Positions 11,791 through 25,084 are shown, counted from the first letter of the stretch. The stretch: DNA of 64,000 nt from Strigamia acuminata (GCA_949358305.1 OX442316.1:3596001-3660000); one strand, 5' to 3'. The notes: generated from the sequence alone by a model not told the origin. Translations and numbers: made by a program.

Positions 11791-12689
11791 TTATATTTGC
11801 TAATTAGGTTTCTTAACTTAATTTGAATTCATCACATTATCTTGCTTTCCCATCTCATCCATATTCTGCATGATTCTCGGCGCCAATTTACTCACCATTA
11901 TCAGCTCGAGTTTTCAGCCGGAACTGAGCTGAATTCTTATCAGCTACTACTCTCTATGCCCTAATGTTCAAGTTGTTAGTAGGTCGATGGCCACCAGGTG
12001 AGCTCTATGGGAGCTCATCTATAATTCAAAATTCATATTTGTTTTACATATGGAAAGCAAAGCTCTATTCACAGTCTCCGAGTAAAAATGTACTTGTGAA
12101 CATTTTTTAAACAGCACTAAGCTTCTTTATTCTTTTGTAGGGTAATTTTTTTTAAAGGAGAAAACTGGATTATGCTCATTAGAAACGTTAATTAAACTAA
12201 GCAGGGTTTAGGCACTTTTATTGCAATAACAATTGCTGCATTCAAATTGGTTAAGAGAAATTTGTTTAAATGTTTTAAGTTGATATGTAACTTTGTTTTC
12301 ATCTCAGGATGTGATATTTCTTATGTCGTGTTTTACTTAAAGTAATCCATTTATTTTGATTAACTTGAAGCAAGGGATTGTGTCATTTATTTTCTTTGAC
12401 TTTCTGGACAACCGTGTCAATTTATACTTATAAATGGTCACGGTTATTAGAAATTAAAATAATAAAATTCAATTTTTTCATTTATTGGAAAACTGTGTTG
12501 AGATTATGCTTGGATGGGGTTATTTGCATTAAGATGTGGTTGGAGATAAAATTGGACACATGTGTTACATTTGCATGTTAAACAGGATTTATTCTCTTAT
12601 TAGTTTACAAATATGTTGAAATACGCTTGTACGCCACCTGACAGTGACACACCGAACAATATCACAATAAACTTCTAGTGTCACCCTCC
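11791..12689. other. Intergenic, nothing recognised
   Basis: AT-rich. The segment CTTGTACGCCACCTGACAGT near 12,629 recurs near 14,379, so part of it is repeat-derived. Confidence 0.5.
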
Positions 12690-13052
12690 TGATTACTCCT
12701 AACTGTGGACTGTGCACTTCCACCAGGAAAAGTAGTCTTGTTCTATTTTTAATTTGTTTGATTATTTTAATGATTGAAATGATGTAAGTTTATTTCTTTT
12801 CTATAATAAAATGTTTTTTAAAATCATAAAATATTGTTTTATGCTGGTTTTATTTCTAAATACATGTTTGTTCAGACTGTCGAGTTTATTGGTTGCTTTG
12901 TCAGAAAAACAAGCAGGTTTTGAATTTTCTTATTGGTTGCATTGTCTGGAAAGCACTCAACATGTATTTTGGTCTATTTTTTGGGATCACTACACTAGTG
13001 AAAAGGCTGGGCCAATAGGAAATAGCGCACTTTTATACTTGGCCAGAGTATA
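12690..13052 (+). mobile_element. TATACTC-family element, left-truncated relative of A1/A2
   Basis: GATTACTCCTAACTGTGGAC through TGGATCACTACACTAGTG-like sequence follows the order of A1 (2,890). It ends AGAGTATA at 13,052. The left TIR (about 60 bp) is missing, replaced by the CTTGTACGCC repeat. Confidence 0.6.
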
Positions 13053-13927
13053 GTGTGGTGCCCATTCTGTTCCCTCGTCGCTCCGCCACCGAGAATAAAG
13101 TATGTTATTGCAGAAGATATTCCCTCAGGTGTGACAATGGTGTTTGCTAATCACGAAAGACATCAGAAGTATTCAGTGAAATATTCAGCAATGTTTTCAG
13201 GTCCTTAGAGGGTCTTCAATTGCTAGGCACGCTTTGATAACTCTCATTCGTAAAGCGTTTCATTGTCAATTGCAATGAATTTTCTTAACTTTGTCATCCT
13301 AAAACTCAGCAAACAGATCATTTGGGAATCAAACAACTCCAAAGAGCAGGTGGTAACAATTAGGAGGGAATTGGAGTGCTTAATGTTTAGATGATCACGC
13401 TTGAGTGGGTTCTTCAGTTGATCGAATAGAACTAATACCGTTGAAGCGAAAGACAAATTGGCAACTTAGATTTTTGTCTAGATTTGCACACTGCAAATAT
13501 AATGGCAGAGCGGTGACAGGGAGTGGGAAATGGTTAAATGGATGATGATTCAGAAAAATTGCACATTTGTTGTTATTATACAGTCGAGTGAAATTATTTT
13601 CCAACGAGATTTCTTTGCACACATATCTTCCACTTGCCTGCTTTTCCTATTTCCCAAGTTGGAGTTTGTTGCCTGCATTTTTATTATTATTATTACCTGA
13701 AATTGGAGAAATGATTTGTAGGTCTGCCACCACGTGTGCTCCACTCTGAAATATTGTAGAGCAAATGAATTACTGCTTGAAAAACTAGATGTAACTAGTG
13801 CATTGATAAATCACTGAGGGCTGGGCAAAATTGCTGCCACTGCATGGAACAAGTGTGTAAATGTTTGCAAACTCCCATTGTCTCAACCAAGAGAAAATGT
13901 AGTGAAAAATCTGTTTTTTTTTTTTGA
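13053..13927. other. Intergenic, nothing recognised
   Basis: Overlapping short open frames on both strands near 13,244-13,749 show no motif. No gene supported. Confidence 0.5.
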
Positions 13928-14511
13928 AGTGGCTTCGTTCATGTCCGACATCAACGTATTATTTTCATGACGCGCTGTGATTGGTTGAGAGATGCATTGA
14001 GATACATTGATGAAAATACTCTGTTCAGTCAAAAACTGCTAAAAACAAATAAGGTTAGGTTTGGGGAGGTCAAGTGATTTATTTTTTTCGTAATTTTATC
14101 TGTTATTGTGTCGGAGTAAGTTTGATAAGCAATTTTATACTAAACAGAAGGTGCTCTTTCTTTTTTCAATTGAGAATTTTGCTTTACCAGTCTTAGTTTA
14201 AAAGTTAGAAATGGAATGACCTTGAGGAAAAGGTCAGAGGTCAAATTTTTTCACATTTTTGAAATGCCCTCACTTAGTTTACTAGTACTACATTCGTTTC
14301 ATTCATCTCACTCAAATAGTCTTTTCGTTATTTGACCGGCTTCGTTCATTTGGGATACCTTGTATATATTTAAATACACTTGTACGCCACCTGACGGTGA
14401 CGCACCAAACAATATCACCAACAGGAGGATATAAACCGGCATCAATATAGTTCAACCAACCACAGTACTTCATTAAAATAATACGTTTGTGTCGGTTGTG
14501 ACGTAGCCACT
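13928..14511. mobile_element. AGTGGCTAC-family TIR element, larger copy
   Basis: The left end AGTGGCTTCGTTCATGTCC at 13,928 and the inverted right end GTGACGTAGCCACT at 14,511 bound TIRs of about 63 bp, perhaps 75% alike by eye. The interior shares AAATAAGGTTAGGTTTGGGG with the 622 copy. It contains an extra segment (about 14,330-14,420) carrying the CTTGTACGCCACCTGAC repeat. Confidence 0.65.
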
Positions 14512-16732
14512 GTCTTTTTTTATGTTGGATTTGTTGTTTCAGCTGGTGGGAAGGCCAATAACCAATATGGGCTTTTGTCGCTTCGTTATACAATCACAGC
14601 TGGATGGAAGTGGGATTGTTTACCTAGTAGGTGTTTATGGTAACAACTTTAATCTTTTGCTCTCCTCTTTGAAGGGTCAAACTCTTTAAAGCTCTCAGTA
14701 TAAACTACATGCACATAACAGCCCACTTGTATTAATATTGCAATGAATAAAAGAAGTTTAAAGACTCGGAGCAATACTTGCTTCAAGACACAGGGGGCAT
14801 TAGATTCTGGAAGGATAAGTGATAAGCTTTTTGGAAGATGCACATTTTGTCATAACATATAAAAGTCATATTTCACGAGAGAGTTTGCGGAAGGGTACTT
14901 GTGGGTTATAAAAAGCCGAGTTATAACCTTATAACTGTAGTATAAATTCATAAGGATGTTTATAAATATGTGTATTTGCGGGTTAGCACTTTTGAGTTAT
15001 AAAGCTATGTTATAAAAGTGAGTTATAAACAGGACGTGGTTAGCTGCAGCACGATGCCGTATGTAGATGCATCAACCGGTCGACCGGAAATGTTGGTTTG
15101 GTTGGTTCGGTCGCAACCCATAGGGTTTAAAAATTTATTTTACAATATATTGCTTACAGATACACTGGAAAAATTTTGAAGTTGGAAATTTATATGGAAA
15201 ATTTGAATTTACTATCAAAAATTTGATGGAAATATGTTGGAAATATTAATATATTTCCGAACTTCTGAAAATTAGTAGTAAATCCTAGAAAACTAATATT
15301 TTCGATAGATTGTAAATGTTATGTTTTGCTAGCTGCAGCATGGTACAGTGAACAAACGATGATTGAAAGATCGAAAGGCTTTTGGTGTTAAAACTGGTGT
15401 TAAAACTACTTGTCTTGACCAAACTTCAAAAATAGCAGCCAATTTAGTCTGTTTTCACTCGCAGTGAGCATGCGCACAACATTTAAACAACAAAACAAGC
15501 TTCACTGCAATTTAAACATGACTTAATGAATGTGGCTAATGACACTTCACTGCAACACCTGAATTTATGCACAGCCAACGTCGTGGTAGCAAATCAATGT
15601 TGATTTACGATTTTTAATTAAGAAATGAGTTTCATGCTCAACCGATGGGATTTGGTTGCTGGATTTTAAAAGCAACTTTGGAGGATCTTTCTCGCACTCA
15701 ACATTTGTTACCTGCTAGCCCTCTTACATTCTATACATACCTGCCCAAGAGGAAAAAAATGCAGGGGAAGTGAACGACGAACATGTTTTTCACGTGCAAA
15801 GGGGGAAAGCCGATTTAAGGCACGAGTCGAATGGGGAAAAAAGTGTTTTTCGAAGTGAGTGGCACGTTTTTTTTTTTTTTCTTTTTCTTTTTGAAAAAGT
15901 GAAAAATAGCTAAGAGAAACTAGTGAGTGAATTCAACCTTTACTCCCAAGTGAAAACAAATGTATTATTCTTGGCTGGAATAAACAAAAAGAGAAATTTT
16001 TATTTTTATTTTTATTTATTTTTTGTTCTCTACTTTGAAGTGGTGTTGTTTAGTGTGCAACTTCTTCGTCTAGTCACAGAACAAACCACAATGAAGGGAA
16101 TTAATTAAAAATGTGTGCACTTTTGCTGTAATCTGTGGCCGCTTTTACAACGCATTCATTACTCACATCTCGTTGGGTGTTTGTAGTCATTTTATTTCTT
16201 TAAGCCAAGAATGCTTTACAGGATCTTCAGAGTCCTCTAGAGTTTCATTTTTCTTGTGATACAGTGCATGTGGACAATTTATTAAATCTTTTGTTGTCTG
16301 CATTTGCATTGCCACTTATAATGTTAACGAGTTGTCCACTAAGGCATGCTGGGAAGGGCTTATGCTGTGGATGTGGAAATCGCCATATAGGGTTCTTGAA
16401 AAGTGGCTTTGCGTGTCTCCATTTATTTTGTTGTCACATCTATTCTCATTGCGCGCAAGTGGACTTGTATGTGGGATTGTTATGAAGTTTATGTGGCAAC
16501 ACTTGGTGCCTTGCATATTATTATTATTATTTTCTCATGCTTTAAATTTAAAGTAGGAAAAGAATCTTCTTTTAGTTTTAATGCAAATTACTTTTAGGGG
16601 TTGACCGATATCATAATTATCCGATACTAATATTTATTTGGGAGGTTTTTCATATAAATATTTTTATTTGTTAGAAGGTGTAACTGGAAAAATTACATCT
16701 TTTGCCAAAAGGAGTAGTAGTACTTAAGTTAG
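14512..16732. other. Intergenic, nothing recognised
   Basis: 2.2 kb of AT-rich DNA. Several direct GAGTTATAA-like words cluster at 14,930-15,020. No supported gene. Confidence 0.5.
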
Positions 16733-17725
16733 GTTCACACTTGTGTTCACACAAGGGGCGACACAACACAACACAAGGAAAAATTGATTTACCCTCACTT
16801 CTTTGAATTTCATTTATTTGAAATTTTGAAGTTTTTGTTCATTTCTTCAACATTCTTTACTTCGAAAAGTAATTCTAATCTCCCTTTGCTCCAGTGCCAT
16901 TTCTCCCACGATCAGTTCTTTGAAAGGGTCACTTATTCTTCAAACTCCATTTCTCGAATCAGTCAGTTCTTCGAACTCCATTTCTCTAATCGGTCACTTC
17001 TTCGAACTCCATTTCTCTAATCAGTCACTTCTTTGAACTTCATTTCTCGGATCGGCCTTACCTTCCGAAGAAACGTAAGGACCTGCTAAGGGAGGCAAGA
17101 ATACGCCATTTGATGACTAAAATGCGCACAATGTCTTCATTAGCCTTCATTTGTGGCTTTGCCCACAACTTTGCTAAGTTTGATTAACTTTCATTACTAC
17201 TTTAACATTTCTAAAATTGGAAATTGCGGGTTACTTCTCAGACGATCACTTCTCGAATGAGACGTTTCTTCGAAAAATATTTGTTTGCGAAACGATCTAA
17301 TCGAGAAACGTGCGGTCTTCGAAATGACTGTCTGCGAAGTGAAATTCGAAGAAGTGGAAAAATTAGTCAAACGCAACGCAAATTTGGTTCACACTGTAGG
17401 GCATGTGTGAACACAGCTGAAACAATTGGTGTTGCGCCTGGCCAATCAGATGGTTTTAATGAAATCTGGAATTGGATCTAGATCTAGAATTAGTTCCAGA
17501 ATCTGAAAATGGCGACCTGTTTGCATGCAGCAAAGTTTCGCCAACCAGGCGTGAATCGACGAGAGTTGGAGTCGATTGTGATTGGTTGGCCGCAAGATCT
17601 TTCCTTGCATTGCGTTGCTTACTTCAACTTGGAGTTGAAGCAGAAATTGGCGTCAACGTCAAGAATTTTTGGACGCAAGTAGCTTGTTTTCTTGCATTGC
17701 GTCTAGTGTGAACACAAGTGTAAAC
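16733..17725. mobile_element. TIR element, GTTCACACTTGTGTTCACAC ends (copy H1)
   Basis: GTTCACACTTGTGTTCACAC at 16,733 and its inverse (GTGTGAACACAAGTGTAAAC) ending at about 17,725 define a roughly 990-bp element. It contains three to four repeats of about 31 bp (CACTTCTTCGAACTCCATTT and following, 16,905-17,060). Its right half (17,420-17,725) is repeated at 36,680-37,754. No transposase was seen. Confidence 0.65.
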
Positions 17726-20110
17726 GTGACTTTACCTGCAAAACTGAACGCGGCAGCCCTGCTAGCGGATATGACGTAAAAATTGTCATCGCTTGTGAAC
17801 GGAAAGTGCCGAAACATACTTTCGCAAGAGGAATCACTTTTCTTCATTTTGCTTTTGGTATAATGATGCTATCTGTGTTTGCATCATGCATTAGTCACTG
17901 CAAAGAAGTGGTCTACATGTAAGTTAACGGAAAGTTATTTATTTATTTATTTGTCTGGTTTTTTTATGCAACAATTATGTGTACCATCATTCAAAAGTGC
18001 AAGCCAGGTTGCATAAAATGTTCATGCTATAGGTTCGGTTGGCTATGAACATTTTATAGGACTATAGCATTGTACATTTTCTTCGTTATGGAAAAGGAAG
18101 ATGTTGGTGCGATGTTTGGCGCGTCTGTGTGAATACATACGCCGGACGGATTAATAATGCAGCCAATCTCAGTGCTTTTGTATAATCCTTTGTAGTATTT
18201 AACCCTTTGTTTTACAATGAATAAACAACTTGTTATTCCATTAATCTACTGATTGTTTCATGCCGAAGATTTCCAACAGAAGAAAAGAAAAGATTTGTTA
18301 GGTTTAGATTTGAAAGCTTTTATTGTATTGTTTGCGCGCTTTGTACTGTTGTGTTTGACAACAGCTGTTAGTATTGTTGTGTAGTTTGTTTATTCTTTCC
18401 AATTCGACTGGTGTTTCTGTCTTCAATTACAACAGTAAAAGTGATAGTAAGTAAATAGTGTATAAATAGCTCGTATTTATTAGATGGCAAAATAAGCTGG
18501 TGGATCAGATGGAATGGGTGAACCTGGTTTTGAATCTGAGTGTGGGTAAAAGTAAAAAATAAATTTTAAAAGAAAACAGTTGCTTGGATAGATCAAAATT
18601 AATGTAGTGTTTTTCTCGGAACTCTATTTTTATTTTTTTTACGCCTGTATATTTAAATCCGTAGACTTAACACCATCAAAGTAGATGCGATATTACTCCA
18701 TAGAGGATTACGTTCACACCCCGAAAGGTAATAAATTTGCACTCCCAGGGAATAATAGTACTTCATATTGGTATATGTTTACACCTTTTTGAAAATGCCT
18801 TCAAGGAGTAAATTGACACTGAAGGGTGTATCATGACACCTGGAAGGTGTACGTGTATAAAAGTGTGTCGTATTACCTCGCTGTAAGTTGCATGTCAGTA
18901 CAACTCGAATTTGACCAGACTGCTGGTGACCTTGAACATGACCTCTGAGGTCAAGTTGGATGTCATAATTGGATTTCCCCCAAGCCACTACCCTTACAAT
19001 CATTTTGCTAAATCAACATCTAAAACGGTTTGGAAATTATTTACTGTGAACCAGACTTTCTGCACCACCCTGTATATGCTAGTGTGTACTGCACTAAATG
19101 TTTTCTTGGTGCTCGGATCTCTTGCTGGAATCTCTAATGGCGAGATGGCAAGGCCGAGCAGCGCACTGTAATCACGCGCGCAAAAGACACAGAAAAAGAC
19201 ACGGTCGCGAATTGGTTTAATTCTGGCCCCTAGGTACGTGTCAAAGGCATTAAGAATCAAATGAAAGAACAACAAAAATTACAGGTTTCTAAGCTAAAAC
19301 ACGAGTAAACGCTGGGGATGACAATGGGATGCACACCATGGGCAATACGAAAGGTAGCCAGGCTGACCAATGGCTAATTAAAGCTCTTACTAGGTCCAAA
19401 AGCATGTACCTTGTGCAGACATTGTTAAGCAAAAAATACGAGTGGTTTTTTAATATGCAAAAATACTGAGGGCGCTGTAACTTGACAGCGGCACAAAATA
19501 ACAAGAGTGTAATGAGGAGAAGCGAATACAGCATATACAAGGTTCAACTTGGGCATATTGATTGAGACAGACAAAACAAATTGCAGGGTAAGCGATGGCA
19601 AGCGGTTTCAGTTCCTACTTTGTCAGCGCTTTTTATGGTCTGGTGGAGAGGTTTGTCATACTCCATTTCGTTTGAGTTGCATTTACTGGTCCACGCAATC
19701 ATATAGCATTTGAGAAGAAAAATTGCAATAAGCAAATTTCCTCTTGAAACTATACATCGAGTTTTAAGCCAACTCCCCATTGTATTGAATTTGCCATACT
19801 ATTTTCTTCTTAAATTATAGAATTACGGAACAGAATCTTTTTCTCTCTCCACTAACTCTGCCCAATTTACTTGTACAAGTCGTTATTTGCTGTTTTATTT
19901 TATTTAATGGATTTAATCCGCTTTACCCAACTATCTACTTTCAAATCTTCATTATACATTAGATGGCGAGTGGTTAGCGACTTTTTTCGTTGCCAAACTG
20001 CCCGGGGGCTATTTGGTCCTGCTTTGCTCTGTCACTAACCTCATTCCAACTTGGCTCTACACTCTCCTTCACCCCCAAGCTGAGACAGCGATCCATACAG
20101 GAATAACGCC
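17726..20110. other. Intergenic, nothing recognised
   Basis: No supported gene. Positions 18,700-18,880 hold several AAGGTGTAC/TTACACC words that resemble a stretch at 34,020-34,110, suggesting another dispersed repeat of unclear limits. (ATTT)n lies near 17,936. Confidence 0.45.
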
Positions 20111-20822
20111 CAGTCAGGGGCGGATTATAGCGTAGACAAAAAAGACAAAAGTTAAGGCCCGCTCTTTTGTGGGTCTGGACCAGGCCCTTTCAAAAAGCGT
20201 AATTAAAAAAAATCAATTTTGTGCCCATAAAATCCAATTTCAGGCCATAAATATCTAATTTTAGGCCATAAATATCTAATTTTAGGCCATAAATATCTAA
20301 TTTTAGGTCCAAAAAATCGACTTTATGCCAAAAAAATCCACTTTCAATTCAAAAATTCCAATTTTAGGCCAAAAATTCCAATTTTATAACCAAAAATTCC
20401 AATTTTATGATCAAAAATTCCAATTTTATGATCAAAAATTCCAATTTTATGATTAAAAATTCCAATTTTATGATCAAAAATTCCAATTTTATCATCAAAA
20501 ATTCCAATTTTATCATCAAAAATTCCAATTGTATCATCAAAAATTCCAATTTTATCATCAAAAATCTAATTTATGCTCAAAAATCTAATTTTATACTCAA
20601 AAAATCCAATTTTATGCTCTAAAAATTCAAATTTTATGCACAAAAAAACTTATTTTATGCTCAAAAAATCCAATTTAATGCTAAAAAAATCCAATTTAAT
20701 GCTAAAAAAATCCAATTTTAGGCCCAAAAAATTATTTAAGGCAAAAAATTGAATATTAGACCAAAATAATTCAATTTTAAACAAAAAAGAATAATTAAAA
20801 AAGCTTTAGCCGGCTCTGCACT
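20111..20822. mobile_element. hAT-like non-autonomous element carrying a 21-bp array
   Basis: CAGGGGCGGATTATAGC at about 20,115 is a classic hAT-style end. GCTTTAGCCGGCTCTG at about 20,803-20,818 is an imperfect inverse of it. Nearly all of the interior (20,220-20,790) is a minisatellite with 20-21-bp units, consensus CCAATTTTATGATCAAAAAT. No convincing 8-bp target duplication is visible, which lowers confidence in the boundaries. Confidence 0.5.
20220..20790. repeat. Minisatellite, 20-21-bp unit
   Basis: About 27 units. CCAATTTT recurs every 21 bp in the homogeneous middle (20,399-20,560). The flanks are degenerate and contain ATTTTAGGCCATAAATATCT forms. Open frames on both strands here are repeat artefacts. 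Confidence 0.9.
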
Positions 20823-21580
20823 CAGCATGAATACGCTCATTTTGCCTCCTTGACATGGCCCCCTGAACCATCAAAAGAGAGCAAATGCATTTTTCTAGTC
20901 TGGGCCGATTTGCATACAGATAGCAAATGGGCAACAAAGCGGTGTGAAATGCATGACGGTGGATGTTCAGCAGGAAAAAGTGTTTCTTGTTCGACGTTAG
21001 AAACAACTGGCAGCTGGACTGACTCATTTGGGGAGTTTTACAGGCAGGGGCAGCGGGCAGCGGGCACCTGCCAATTGAATTCGTAACTGGAGCATCTCTT
21101 GTTAAAGACCTCGTTACTCCTATTCGTCTTGAGTCCTCTTAAAGTGTGTGTTTGTCCTTTCTTTTATTGCGTTTTTCAGGCTGAACCTTTCAGTTTTACG
21201 ACGCGCCGTGAAAAACAATGAATTTGACGACATATATCAGTAAAATCTCATTGCAGCCCAAGCTGGGGGATCGTGGAAATAACCTCGCTAGAACGACAAG
21301 TAATTACGTGGAATCGTCGAGGCAATCTCCATTTTAACGGAGAAAAGAAGATTCGCACCAAAGCGCAGCGTCGGAGAACAAGTTTTCTGCCTTTGGGTTG
21401 TCGTCAGCTTTTGACCATATAAATAGAAATTTAAAAACAGAATCTATTTTAGTCTGTTTTGGCATTTGTTGTTGCGTATAATGGGACAATGATGGACAAT
21501 TTAAGGTACTTTGGGCAGTGTGTGCGTGACTATCGCAAAGAAATAATTGAGAGCTCAAGGAAATTAGATTAGGTTGCCTA
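20823..21580. other. Intergenic, nothing recognised
   Basis: Slightly higher G+C at 20,830-21,080. The short open frames carry no motif. Confidence 0.5.
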
Positions 21581-21581
21581 A

Positions 21582-22020
21582 GTCAATTTAGACATTTATT
21601 TTAGTCGTTTTATTCAATTTAGACATTTATTTTAGTCGTTTTATTCAGTTTAGACATTTATTTTAGTCGTTTTGTTCAATTTAGACATTTATTTTAGTCG
21701 TTTTGTTCAATTCAGACATTTCTTTTAGTCGTTTTGTTCAATTCAGACATTTATTTTAGTGATTTTGTTTAAATTAAACATTTATTTTTGTCGTTTTGTT
21801 CAATTTAGACATTTATTTTAGTCGTTTTGTTCAATTTAGACATTTATTTTAGTCGTTTTGTTCTGTTTAGACTTATTTTAGTCGTTTTGTTCTGTTTAGA
21901 CATTTATTTTAGTCGTTTTGTTCAATTTAGACGTTTATTTTAGTCGTTTTGTTCAATTTAGACATTTATTTTAGTCGTTTTGTTCAATTCAGACATTTAT
22001 TTTAGTCGTTTTGTTCAATT
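21582..22020. repeat. Minisatellite, 31-bp unit
   Basis: About 14 units with core TTTAGACATTTATTTTAGTC and GTTTTGTTCAA. The spacing is mostly 31 bp with a few shortened copies. Homogeneous, so probably young. Confidence 0.92.
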
Positions 22021-22934
22021 ATGCGATTGTTTTTAAAAAATGGAATTTTAAGTGCATTTCAAGTTGAGAAGAAATCCAAGTGCCGTGCCATATCTTTATT
22101 TGGAAAGCCAAAGTCGGGAGCCGGTCGATGTTTGGTCGTTGAACAGGTGTCGCGAATGTTTTCCGCCAGCAAGCGCGAAGAAAATCCAATAGTCACACAG
22201 TTTAAGGTTGATAATCGATTGGAACATTCTGCGCTGCTGTTTTACTTAGTTTCAATTAGATGGATATTGACAAATTGTTACTTGTTTCTACTTTAAATTG
22301 CTAATTGCTTTATTTAGCTTTTATCTTCTTTCGTTCTCTCTTTTTTCTTTTGCGCTTTGATTTTGTTCGTGAGCGTTAATTAAACTACAAATTAAATCAG
22401 GCGCTTTTCAGCTCTTTGATTTCCCATCTGACAATTTGATTGATTTGTTTGATACAGAACGGAGGGGACTTCAACCCGTCTTTGAGGAAGTGAAATGTAA
22501 AAGTCGGTGGGCGTGACATTCCATTAGTCACCTGACGCCAAGCAGTGTTCGCCCATTAGTCTGCAGTTGCAAACGCGTCTTCTTGAAAGGAAAAGAAGCC
22601 ACGCGATGTGCACAATGCCCGGTGACACACTGTTTTTCTTATTGCATATGTATGGGCTCTTTTATTTCTACGCTAGCTTTGCTATCCGGCTTCGCTTGGA
22701 GATTTTATTATTGCATTTATTAATTTCAATGAAAAATTTATTATCTCAATATTTCTGTTTGATTTTTGGAAAACATGTAAAATCACCTGAGGAATTATAA
22801 AATCTGGTTTTAAATATTTATAATATTTTCAGCTTCCAACCGACCGTGGCGAAAAATACCGTAGTTAAAAATTTCAGAATAAGATTGTATTTGGGCAAAT
22901 GGAAAAACTCCGTTCTAAAAGTTATTGTCACCAG
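22021..22934. other. Intergenic, nothing recognised
   Basis: A 91-aa frame follows the array directly (22,021-22,296) but has no motif and begins at the array edge. No gene supported. Confidence 0.5.
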
Positions 22935-23166
22935 TATACTCTTTCCGCACTCAAGAGGAGCCCTGGAATCTTGGCTCCCATTGGCCAAGCCATATCACTT
23001 GTGTAGTGATAAATAAAAAAAGACCCAAAACACCAGAAATGCATTATAGGGAACTACTTTTCCTTGTAGTAGAACTTCAACTTTTACTATATACACTTCT
23101 GAGTAATCAGGCTAGGCCAATGGGAGCCAAGATTCCAGGGCTCCTCTTGAGTGCGGAAAGAGTATA
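22935..23166. mobile_element. 232-bp TATACTC-family element with long near-perfect TIRs (copy C)
   Basis: It begins TATACTCTTTCCGCACTCAA and ends with the inverse. TIRs of about 57 bp differ at one position by eye. The interior holds TATCACTTGTGTAGTGATAA. It is non-coding and compact. Confidence 0.88.
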
Positions 23167-23187
23167 GAAAGAGCATAAAATTCTACA

Positions 23188-23582
23188 TGTACTCCAATCC
23201 GGTACAACGATGTCCTAATTCCAATTGGTTGAGCCGTATCACTGGTGTAGTGGCACAAAAAGTAGCTCATAACACCAGAATTGTAATCTGACTAGGCAAA
23301 ACAACCAATAAAAAACTAAACCTTTGTTTATCTGCCAAAAGAAATCAACAAACTATGCTAACATTGTTTGATTGATTAAAAGGGCAAAAAGCTTATTTTA
23401 GCAAATAAAATAAATATTTTATTACCAAATAAATAAAATCCATCATTCTCATCACTTTTTACACTGAAATTCATTGAAAATAAACAGAACTACTTTCTAC
23501 GTAGTAGAGCACTGTACACAGTTAGGCGTAATCCGGCTCAACCAATTGGAGTTAGGACATCGTTGTATCGGTTCGGAGTATA
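23188..23582. mobile_element. 395-bp TATACTC-family element (copy D2, complete)
   Basis: The left end TGTACTCCAATCCGGTACAA and the inverted right end TTGTATCGGTTCGGAGTATA flank sequence also seen at 8,205-8,940 (interrupted) and, reversed, at 34,258-34,548. This copy is the reference for the others. Confidence 0.82.
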
Positions 23583-24109
23583 GTCTATTTTAGCTTACAA
23601 TAAAGTAGACGCATGCTAAGTGGGTCCTGTGGGCAATCGGGTTCTTTGGAGAAAATCGAATTTGTGGGTTTAAAAGTTGGAAATGGTTTTATTCTTGTTT
23701 GAGATTTAATACATGCAGGAAGCACTTAAAGTTTGAAAAGTTTTTAGTCTTCCATCACTGCTGGCCTTTTGCCCATGGCCTACATCTGTCACTAGGTGGC
23801 TTTTGTTGGCTGCAGCATTCACTTTCGCTTGCGTTTGAGGTCTCTTGATAAATCGTCGGCGGTGGAATACTGCAACCACCAAGTATTTCGACCGAAACGA
23901 CCCCTGGTGCACTTTGTGGCTCCACTCCAATTGGCCAATGGTTCTTCCGGGTCATCAGATTTGAGTAATAATTTTTTTGTATTAAAAAATAAACTTCAAT
24001 TTGGAAAACCAGACGGACTTTGATTAATTCATGTAAACCACTGTTCTTGTATCAACTCTTTTTTACTCCTTTGAGTGCTTAATAAATAAATAAATAAACC
24101 GATTTTTTT
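23583..24109. other. Intergenic, nothing recognised
   Basis: Short overlapping open frames at 23,706-24,023 show no motif. (AAAT)n lies at about 24,082. Confidence 0.5.
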
Positions 24110-24187
24110 AATAGGCGCCGGGGGAATGGGTGGTCGGGTTGGGAAAATTATTAAGCACCCGGACGTTTATTTGAGGCAGTTTGGTAT
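24110..24187 (-). mobile_element. Fragment of CGCCCGGGCGTT-family element
   Basis: CACCCGGACGTTTATTTGAG followed by GCAGTTTGGTAT matches the right terminus of the copy at 30,281. Confidence 0.55.
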
Positions 24188-25084
24188 ATAAATAAACAAT
24201 TTATTGGCGTAAAGCAACAGAAAATTGCAGATTTTACGAAGATATGACGTAAAATACTAATTGTATGAATAACAAATAAATGATGTTATGCTGCTGTAGT
24301 TGAGCCGGCTTGTCGCTAAGACCTAGGTTTTTGTGTCGCTAAAATGACATGTTCGCTAAAATGGGACTTTTTGGTAAAAATCGCTAAAATGATCGTCGCT
24401 AAAATGACTATAACTGCTGTAGTCATAAATAACGTCATTTATTTGTTGATGTTGTACAATTGATGTCAGACACAACTACTCACAAGTCACTGAAGTCAGA
24501 GCTGTTTCTGCAGATGTAAAATGACTCATCGGGGAGCGTGTTAAGCACATAAATCACATAGAAGCAACAAATGGTTGAAAATAAAAATGTAATACACACA
24601 AATTAATTTCTGTGGGAAAAATGGCTTTTTTTTGTGCGTGTGCTTTGCGTAGATTTCTTTTTTATTGAAACTTGGAGGTGTGTGTGTGCTGGAAAATGAC
24701 AGACAGACGGAGAAAAAAAGAAATTGAACAAATTCAATTTAGCCGTGTGTTTGATTTAAATCATTCGCAGCATCAAGTGTTGCTTTTTTCCCTCCGTCTT
24801 TTCTATACCTGAAATTGAAATTGTAATTATTCATGAGTAGAATAATCTTTTTTTCTGTTGACTGATTGAGATTAGGTTTCCAAGGTGACATGCAATGATT
24901 AAATCTTGGGTTGCTATGGCAATAAGTTTAGCAGTGGGTGGAACGAGATCTTTTCGTTGTTTTTTTTTTATACTTTGTTTCTAATTTATTTGACACGCAA
25001 CGGACAAGCGTTGCTTTCAAAATTCTTACACTAAACAAGGTGTAACGAAACAATTGCTCTTAAATGTTTTAGATGTTTGACATG
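24188..25084. other. Intergenic; short TCGCTAAAATGA repeats at 24,340-24,410
   Basis: Five spaced CGCTAAAATG words lie within about 70 bp. Otherwise AT-rich without a supported feature. Confidence 0.45.

Noticed and set aside
21582-22020. CRISPR-like array (regular 31-bp period)
   Set aside because: Units are contiguous without unique spacers, and the genome is eukaryotic. It is a minisatellite.
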